Shown here one piece after another: positions 36,227 through 41,716 of a stretch of 41,716 bases of DNA; within the stretch, counting starts at the first letter, position 1; each line of letters begins with the position of its first letter. The position numbers and the translations under genes were made by a program. The DNA comes from Pelatocladus maniniholoensis HA4357-MV3 (GTDB lineage Bacteria; Cyanobacteriota; Cyanobacteriia; Cyanobacteriales; Nostocaceae), in assembly GCA_019359115.1 (NCBI GenBank), contig JAHHHW010000122.1, positions 1-41,716 of the forward strand, written 5' to 3'. Below the pieces are notes generated by a model, which was given only the letters and a program-made list of their open reading frames with translations, searched no databases and was not told the origin of the DNA.

Positions 36227-37930
36227 GTGTCTCAGATCAAGACAACTTCAACCCAAGCCTTTGAATTTGATTCAATTGACGCCGCTTTGGCAGATTTGAA
36301 AGCTGGCCGTGTCATTGTGGTAGTAGATGACGAAAACCGAGAAAATGAAGGCGATTTGATTTGTGCTGCTCAATTTGCGACTCCAGACACAATCAATTTC
36401 ATGGCGGTAGAAGCGCGGGGGTTGATTTGTCTTGCGATGACGGGCGATCGCCTTGATGAACTAGACTTGCCTTTGATGGTGAGTAATGTTGTTACCGAAA
36501 GTCATAATACTACATACGACAATCAAACAGCCTTTACTATAAGCATAGATGCTGGCTTTCATCTAGGTGTAACTACAGGTATTTCTGCGGAAGATCGTGC
36601 CAAAACGATCCAAGTAGCTATCAACCCTACCACAAAACCCAGCGATTTACGCCGCCCTGGTCACATCTTCCCCATACGTGCCAAGCAGGGAGGTGTATTA
36701 AAAAGAGCCGGACATACAGAAGCAGGTGTTGATTTAGCTCGATTAGCAGGGCTATACCCAGCAGGAGTCATTTGTGAGATTCAAAATCCTGATGGCTCGA
36801 TGGCGCGATTACCACAATTAATTAAGTATGCTCAACTTCATAACTTAAAGATTATCAGTATTGCGGACTTAATCAGCTACCGTCTTCAGCACGATCGCTT
36901 GATTATTCGCGAAACTGTCACCAAATTGCCTAGTCAGTTTGGACAATTTAATATTTATGCATATCGCCATACATTGGATAATACTGAGCATGTAGCAATT
37001 GTTAAAGGTGATCCAGCGACGTTTAAAGATGAGCCAGTTATGGTGCGAATGCACTCAGAATGCTTAACAGGTGATGCTTTGGGTTCTCTGCGTTGTGATT
37101 GTCGGATGCAACTACAAGCAGCCTTGAAAATGATTGAAAATGCAGGACAAGGTGTTGTAGTATACCTACGCCAAGAAGGACGAGGAATTGGACTGATTAA
37201 TAAATTAAAAGCCTACTCATTACAAGACATGGGGCTGGATACAGTTGAGGCTAATGAGCGCTTGGGATTTCCGGCGGATTTGCGTAACTACGGCATGGGA
37301 GCGCAAATGCTCATGGATTTAGGTGTACATAAAATACGTTTGATTACCAACAATCCTCGTAAAATTGCGGGATTAAAAGGTTATAGCTTGGAAGTAGTTG
37401 ATCGCGTGCCATTATTAATAGAAGCTAATGACTACAACTCCTATTACCTGAGTACAAAAGCGAAAAAATTGGGTCACATGCTGCTGCAAACATATTTGCT
37501 GACAATGGCGATCCACTGGGAAGATGATCCACAAGCAGTGACAGAACGCTACGAACGCTTGGAGAAACTGCGTCATTTAGCCAAAAGTCATGATTTATTG
37601 TTACAAGAAGAAGCACGTCCCTTAGCGATCGCCTTGTTTGACAAACCATCTTTAACAGTACATCTGGGTTTTGATCAATCACAACTAGCAACTCATGACT
37701 GGTACAAACAAAAAAATCATCCTTATGTGCAGGCGATCGGGCAAATTCTTGATTATGTTGTCAGTCTACCTTATATACAAAAGCTAGAGTTTTTGATTTC
37801 TCCTGGTGTCGATCCCCTGAGTAATTTGCAAGTGCAACTAGATCGCCAGACTTTCTCAGCAGATACTTTACCTTCATCAATTTGTTGTGAACAGTTGGAA
37901 ACACAGAAAATATATAGTTTTCATCTTTAA
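36227..37930 (+). CDS. ribBA: Bifunctional riboflavin biosynthesis protein RibBA with a long C-terminal extension
   Basis: This 567-residue protein has an N-terminal 3,4-dihydroxy-2-butanone-4-phosphate synthase (about 15-215: [34 protein letters not shown]). GTP cyclohydrolase II follows (about 220-415: zinc Cys279, Cys290 and Cys292 in [16 protein letters not shown], then RQEGRGIGL). About 145 further residues (from 420) are not part of either enzyme; cyanobacterial RibBA proteins commonly have such a tail, and its role is not clear to me. The product feeds riboflavin, FMN and FAD synthesis. The start is GTG at 36227; no in-frame ATG gives the usual N-terminus. Confidence 0.93.
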   Translation: MSQIKTTSTQAFEFDSIDAALADLKAGRVIVVVDDENRENEGDLICAAQFATPDTINFMAVEARGLICLAMTGDRLDELDLPLMVSNVVTESHNTTYDNQTAFTISIDAGFHLGVTTGISAEDRAKTIQVAINPTTKPSDLRRPGHIFPIRAKQGGVLKRAGHTEAGVDLARLAGLYPAGVICEIQNPDGSMARLPQLIKYAQLHNLKIISIADLISYRLQHDRLIIRETVTKLPSQFGQFNIYAYRHTLDNTEHVAIVKGDPATFKDEPVMVRMHSECLTGDALGSLRCDCRMQLQAALKMIENAGQGVVVYLRQEGRGIGLINKLKAYSLQDMGLDTVEANERLGFPADLRNYGMGAQMLMDLGVHKIRLITNNPRKIAGLKGYSLEVVDRVPLLIEANDYNSYYLSTKAKKLGHMLLQTYLLTMAIHWEDDPQAVTERYERLEKLRHLAKSHDLLLQEEARPLAIALFDKPSLTVHLGFDQSQLATHDWYKQKNHPYVQAIGQILDYVVSLPYIQKLEFLISPGVDPLSNLQVQLDRQTFSADTLPSSICCEQLETQKIYSFHL

Positions 37931-37931
37931 A

Positions 37932-38044
37932 GGAATCGGGAATCGGGAATCGCGGACAAAACAAATCAAAAGTCAAAAGTCAAAATTGGGAAGGGAGATA
38001 AGGGAGGAATAAACACCAATCCCCAATCCCCAATCCCCGATTCC
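37932..38044. repeat. GGAATCGGG / CCCCGATTCC inverted repeat block
   Basis: GGAATCGGGAATCGGGAATC (37932-37951) faces CCAATCCCCAATCCCC and CCCCGATTCC (38017-38044). It lies between the ends of convergent ribBA and the amidase gene and is terminator-like by position. Confidence 0.6.
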
Positions 38045-38047
38045 TGT

Positions 38048-39013
38048 TCAAGAAATCGACTGACGAAAAGAATGAAGTAAATTAAAAAACTTATCAAAAT
38101 CAAAACTGCGGGGATCGATTCTTGTACCTGAACGATCTACATCTCGATGGGTAGTAATGCGCTCATCTGGAACGCTACTCTGAGCGATTAACCAAGCTAG
38201 AGAATAATATTGTGCATCGGTGTAACCGATATGATATGGTTCATTGTTACGACCTTCTAGTGGTGTTTCTAGAGAGACGTGATAAGCAAAATTATTCACC
38301 GATGGTTCTAAACCAGGATTAGTTTGTACAGTTTCTGATCCATTTGATCCATCAAAAACTGAGTTACCAGCACCAAAAGCACGTTTGTCCGGTGGGACTA
38401 TATAGATAATTGTCCCATTTAGGGTAATTAAGCTATGGTAGCTTACTTGCTTGTTTTCATCAGTATGAGGCGCTTGAAAGGTATTAATCGCACTAGATGC
38501 AGAATCGCTGGTTTCGTGAAGTACTATAATGGCTTGATTGTTAAGTGGTACACCATTTATATCTGTAGTAAAACGTTCTCCATAATTACTTGGGTTGGCT
38601 AAAGCAATTTCATAACTGGGTGTATATTGTTTAAAAGCTTTAGTCGTTTTAAACGAATATTGAGGAATATTTTGTAATTGTTCTGCTTGCTTATTTGTTG
38701 ATACAGGCTTATTAGTGGAAGATGGCGTCGGAGACTTTTGCAGTTTGTCTGCTTGTTTATTCTTTGATTCAAGCTTGGGAGTTGAATCAGTTTTTGTTAA
38801 TGATTTGGAAGAGTCTTGAAATTCCTCTTCCTGCTCGTTCGCTGCTTGTAGCTGTACTTTGGCTGGACTCCAAGCAGCAAGATCTAAATCTGTACTTGAT
38901 GGGTTGCTGCTATTTGACTGTAAATTTGCTTTCCCTACAACAAGAACAACAGTTAAAGATATAAGCATCAAAGAAATTAGTAGCAATCTATTAATCCAGA
39001 CGCTAAAACTCAT
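38048..39013 (-). CDS. N-acetylmuramoyl-L-alanine amidase (Amidase_2/AmiD type)
   Basis: This 321-residue protein has an N-terminal membrane anchor (LLLISLMLISLTVVLVVG, about 10-27) and a Lys/Ser/Gln-rich linker with two KSP.P/NKQA-like repeats (about 65-115). The zinc amidase domain runs from about 130. Presumed zinc ligands are His166 (IIVLHETSD), His289 (TTHRDVDRSGTRIDPR) and Asp300. YHSLITLNGTIIYIVPPDKRAFGAG is the family's core. It cleaves the MurNAc-L-Ala bond in peptidoglycan, outside the cytoplasmic membrane. No peptidoglycan-binding domain is attached. It is convergent to ribBA. Confidence 0.9.
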   Translation of the reverse strand: MSFSVWINRLLLISLMLISLTVVLVVGKANLQSNSSNPSSTDLDLAAWSPAKVQLQAANEQEEEFQDSSKSLTKTDSTPKLESKNKQADKLQKSPTPSSTNKPVSTNKQAEQLQNIPQYSFKTTKAFKQYTPSYEIALANPSNYGERFTTDINGVPLNNQAIIVLHETSDSASSAINTFQAPHTDENKQVSYHSLITLNGTIIYIVPPDKRAFGAGNSVFDGSNGSETVQTNPGLEPSVNNFAYHVSLETPLEGRNNEPYHIGYTDAQYYSLAWLIAQSSVPDERITTHRDVDRSGTRIDPRSFDFDKFFNLLHSFRQSIS

Positions 39014-39038
39014 ATGTTTAAAAATAAAAATATTGCTT

Positions 39039-39153
39039 ATACCAATTAAATATGAAGCTGCACATTATTTTAACCCCTCCCAACCTCCCCTTGGTAAGGG
39101 GAGGTGCCAAGGCGGTGGGGTTCTTTCTATGCATCTTCATATGGAAATGGTAT
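39039..39153. repeat. Palindromic spacer element
   Basis: ATACCAATTAAATATGAAGC at the left is answered, inverted, by ATACCATTTCCATATGAAGA at the right (about 19 of 24 positions alike). A stem CCTCCCCTT/AAGGGGAGG lies inside. No target duplication is clear, so it is listed as a repeat rather than a proven mobile element. Confidence 0.5.
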
Positions 39154-39300
39154 TAAATTTATACTAATATATTCGCTTGAATAGAAAAAATTTACTATCA
39201 CATTGAAAACACTACCTTAAATTGGGCATTGGGAAGAGCGATTTTTCCCCATTTCCCAACACGCTTGGTGGCAATTCTGAACACCAAAGCCAAGTTTTGA

Positions 39301-39473
39301 GGGAGCATCCCAAATGTTCAAAAAACGCCTGCGATTGAAATCGCAGTCTCATAGTGAAACTCTGCTGAAGCAGACTGTTTGATTTTATGAAGTCGTCTGA
39401 AGACGACTTGCGCTATTAGCAAAGGGTTTAAACCCTTTGCTTTATGGTATTTTGAAAAAATTGGGATGCTCCC
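39301..39473 (+). mobile_element. MITE family 1, intact copy, with 8-bp target duplication
   Basis: A 173-bp element with ends GGGAGCATCCCAAATG and, inverted, GGGAGCATCCCAATTT, between perfect direct repeats AGTTTTGA (39293-39300 and 39474-39481). It holds three successive hairpins that each close on a TGAA loop: CTGCGAT/ATCGCAG (39329-39346), TCTGC/GCAGA (39361-39374) and AAGTCGTC/GACGACTT (39390-39409). A fourth palindrome GCAAAGGGTTT/AAACCCTTTGC lies at 39419-39440. It has no gene. The other copy is at 12805-12979, inverted. Confidence 0.85.
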
Positions 39474-39481
39474 AGTTTTGA

Positions 39482-40205
39482 GGACCTTCCTGGCTGTGAT
39501 ATTGGCTGAGAATGTCAACAGCCAGATTCACCTTACCAGGCTATTCCTTGAGTTTGTTTGTAAGGATAACACCAAATATCTATCTCTAATTGTAAAAAAT
39601 ATAACTAATAGCACTTGGGAAATCACTTTAATAAGCGATCGCCTTTACGAAATCTCTATTGACGCAAGCTCCAAATTACCGTAGGAAAAGAATAGGTATA
39701 TAGGATTGTAGAGATAGGTTTACAAACTAGTCACTGTCAGGAGGATCGGAAGAATTCCGGATAGATTCTATGAAAGCTAGAATAGACAGTCAGTTAACCA
39801 CTTATTCTTATATATTTATGTTAATTCATAATTTTAAATGGTTACTTAAGATACCTATAAAAAAATAACATACAAAATTGAGCAATTAGCTTCCCTTTTT
39901 TTCCGCAATTGCCCCAAAGACAACTGAATATACATTGTGTACGGTTTAACTAGGCAATAAGTAATTGGCATCTTTCAAAATGGATGCTCTCTACCGCGAC
40001 GAAGTTTTATCTTATATATTGTCTTGCTCCTATGACTCCAAAACACACCAAGCTCAAATTCCCTCTGTTGCAATATCTGAATCAGCCTTTGTTTAGTTCT
40101 AATACCAAATTGGTATTGAATCCTCGACGCTTCGCTCATCTCTACAGAATAGAACTTCTCAAAAAATGCTGGAGGAGGGAATGTGACGCTAAGGGGCCTT
40201 TTTTT
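39482..40205. other. AT-rich spacer with no clear gene
   Basis: About 720 bases. Short open frames (39466-39684, 39984-40211) lack ribosome binding sites and family signals. The palindrome AATACCAA/TTGGTATT lies at 40101-40117. Nothing else is assignable. Confidence 0.4.
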
Positions 40206-40333
40206 AGTTAGGGAATAGTGATCGGGGATCGAGGATTCTCCAGAGGAGATGTACTCGCGTTCGGGGACAAGGAGGACAACTAATCAGTGATCACTGTTAA
40301 CTGTTAACTGTTAACTGATTCATCCCCTATCCC
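40206..40333. repeat. Heptamer repeats downstream of the symporter
   Basis: GATCGGGGATCGAGG, GGGGACAAGGAGGACAAC, then TAACTGT and CCCTATC heptamers (three or more each, 40291-40345). The last run enters the 3' end of the symporter gene. Confidence 0.65.
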
Positions 40334-41524
40334 CTATCCCCTATCCTTCTTACCATCGAGTAAAGCACTGACAGTCATATCTCCCATCACATTAATAGCA
40401 GTACGACAGCGATCCAAAAACCAGTCTACGGTTACAAGTACGGCAATATATTGTGTAGGCAAACCTACGGAAGTAAAGACGAGAGTCATAGTCACTAGTC
40501 CAGCATTAGGAATGTTAGCCGCACCGACTGAAGCAAAAATCGAAGTGAGAACGACAAGAAGTTGTTGCCCAATATTTAAATGTTGTCCCAATACTTGAGA
40601 AATAAATAAAGCAGACATTGCCTCGTAAAGAGCCGTACCATCATTATTGAAATTCGCTCCGACTAATGCTCCCAAAGCTGCGGAAGATTCCCGTAAGCCG
40701 ATTTTTGTTTGCAAAACTTCAAAGGTGACGGGCATTGTTGCCCCGGAAGAAGATGTGGAAAAAGCCATCACAAAGGCGTCGGAACCACCACGCAAGAAAT
40801 TAACTGGTTTTACCCAAGAACCAAATTTAACTCTACTCAGGTAGTAGCAAGCTTGTAGCACCAGTGCTACTAACACCGCCAAAATAAAGGCTCCCAAAGA
40901 TATAAACGGCTCGAAACCTTCTTTGGCAACTGTAGAGGCGACAATACCAAAAACAGCCAAGGGTACTAAACTTATCACCCAGTTTAGGATACGGATCACA
41001 GCCTCAAACAAAATTGAAATTACATTTTCAATGGGCTTGTATTCATTCTTACCTTGTGTCACCATCTCTGATTTAATGGCACGTAGAACAATACCAAAAG
41101 ACAGAGCAATTACAATTAACTGGATGACATTGTTATTGACTAAAGGCTCAAGAATTGCTTTTGGGATTGCATCTTGAATCAGCCCCCAGGGATCGAATTT
41201 TTCCTGTGGCAAACCTGTACCTGTACCACCTGGAGCCGACAAACGTCCCCATGTACCAGGGCGCAGGAGATTTGCTACCAAAAGTCCGATAAATATTGCT
41301 ACTGTAGTATTGGTGAGCAGTAGCACCGCCAAACGTCGTCCAGCAGTACCAGGAATATTTGCCGTCATGAAAGTATGCAGCACTGCTACCAAAATCAACG
41401 GCGGAGCTAGGGCGCGCAGAGCCTTAAGTATTAACTCGGCGGGAATAGCCAGGTTCTTGATTAGGGCTTCATTTGCTGGGCTGGGGTTGCCTGCACCTAG
41501 TAAAAATCCGACTGCGATCGCCAA
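40334..41524 (-). CDS. Dicarboxylate/amino acid:cation symporter (DAACS family), start unclear
   Basis: At least 396 residues of a GltP/DctA-type carrier. About eight membrane helices are present, with the hairpin motif FSTSSSGATMPVT (substrate-binding Ser-rich loop), NNDGTALYEA (family NxDGT), the end segment GAANIPNAGLVTMTLVF and the TM8 part VDWFLDRCRTAINVMGD. It imports C4-dicarboxylates or acidic amino acids with Na+ or H+. The only usual initiation codon in frame is TTG at 41524, yet the upstream codons read EKKGRPWWQKIPLTLQIIIALI, which looks like the family's true N-terminus. That stretch has no ATG, GTG or TTG before an in-frame TAG, and an A8 run precedes it. Confidence 0.85.
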   Translation of the reverse strand: MAIAVGFLLGAGNPSPANEALIKNLAIPAELILKALRALAPPLILVAVLHTFMTANIPGTAGRRLAVLLLTNTTVAIFIGLLVANLLRPGTWGRLSAPGGTGTGLPQEKFDPWGLIQDAIPKAILEPLVNNNVIQLIVIALSFGIVLRAIKSEMVTQGKNEYKPIENVISILFEAVIRILNWVISLVPLAVFGIVASTVAKEGFEPFISLGAFILAVLVALVLQACYYLSRVKFGSWVKPVNFLRGGSDAFVMAFSTSSSGATMPVTFEVLQTKIGLRESSAALGALVGANFNNDGTALYEAMSALFISQVLGQHLNIGQQLLVVLTSIFASVGAANIPNAGLVTMTLVFTSVGLPTQYIAVLVTVDWFLDRCRTAINVMGDMTVSALLDGKKDRG

Positions 41525-41665
41525 TATTAAGGCAATAATAATTTGTAATGTGAGTGGGATTTTTTGCCACCAAGGACGGCCTTTTTTTTCCTAGAGCGGT
41601 AAAACTTGCTAGAGAAGAGCAAAAATCTGGTAACGTAAGGATTACAGATAAAAAGGGCTGCATCA

Positions 41666-41716
41666 ATGGCAAGAAAAAATCTGAAACCAGAAGCGACATC
41701 AGAAAAAATACTCGAA
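41666..41716 (+). CDS. Partial gene at the window edge
   Basis: ATG at 41666 opens a frame of 17 codons (MARKNLKPEATSEKILE) to the window end. AAAAGGG (41651-41657) lies 8 bases before it, a reasonable ribosome binding site. The N-terminus is basic and hydrophilic. I do not recognise the family. It is divergent from the symporter. Confidence 0.45.
   Translation, partial: MARKNLKPEATSEKILE

Noticed and set aside
39219-39545. Minus-strand frame of about 48 codons that becomes continuous if the MITE is removed
   Set aside because: Part of it lies in a CCCAATGCCCAATTT spacer repeat, it has a stop directly upstream, and I recognise no protein family.
39984-40211. 75-codon plus-strand frame
   Set aside because: No ribosome binding site, and it includes the AATACCAA palindrome and spacer sequence.

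Overview
This window looks like chromosomal DNA of a filamentous, probably heterocyst-forming cyanobacterium (order Nostocales; inferred, not proven). Three things point there. GCGATCGC (HIP1) octamers are frequent in genes and spacers. Photosystem I genes are present in the order psaF-psaJ-psaL, together with cyanobacterial or plastid-type families (Tic22-like, PAP/fibrillin, a plastid-type GNAT, RibBA with a C-terminal extension). The spacers are full of heptamer repeats (CCCAATC, AGTTATC, CCCTATC types) and small palindromic elements. No rRNA, CRISPR array, prophage or complete insertion sequence is visible, and the gene content is mostly core metabolism.

Layout. 1-4.1 kb: a PfkB kinase remnant, a TetR regulator divergent from a hotdog thioesterase with twin operators between them, a CPA2 cation/proton antiporter, and a small HTH protein. 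4.5-8.5 kb: pdhB, then secD-secF (overlapping by 4 bases) and a small membrane protein. 8.6-12.6 kb: a GNAT acetyltransferase, a degenerate histidine kinase, tsaC, prmC and a Tic22-like protein. 12.6-17.7 kb: a spacer with a MITE, tRNA-Pro(UGG), a second GNAT, an ACT-like protein, an alpha/beta hydrolase and tsaD. 18.2-21.6 kb: psaF, psaJ, psaL, then gmk and remA on the other strand. 22-26 kb: a beta-lactamase-like serine hydrolase, mraY, a small acidic protein and a fibrillin. 26.4-32.4 kb: clpB, an SLH/OprB porin, glyoxalase I, a 21-bp tandem array and a radical-SAM activase. 32.4-33.4 kb: a nest of three small mobile elements. 33.4-41.7 kb: eno, argC, ribBA, an amidase, a repeat-rich spacer, a dicarboxylate/amino-acid symporter and the first codons of one more gene.

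Functional links. tsaC and tsaD both serve tRNA t6A synthesis, and prmC next to tsaC modifies release factors. psaF/J/L build one side of photosystem I. pdhB, eno and gloA belong to lower glycolysis and its detoxification. mraY, the amidase, the SLH porin and the Tic22-like protein concern the envelope, and SecDF drives export.

The least ordinary content is between the genes. Two MITE families each occur twice, in opposite orientation, with target-site duplications. A third family is found nested inside itself and is also interrupted by a fourth element. Twelve 21-bp iteron-like units lie upstream of gloA. A three-copy element with a conserved core sits inside GGGGATT-type repeats. Several genes have naive open frames that run upstream into such repeats, so their starts were moved to internal codons. 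I found no convincing new multi-gene system; the small elements are the best candidates for undescribed biology.
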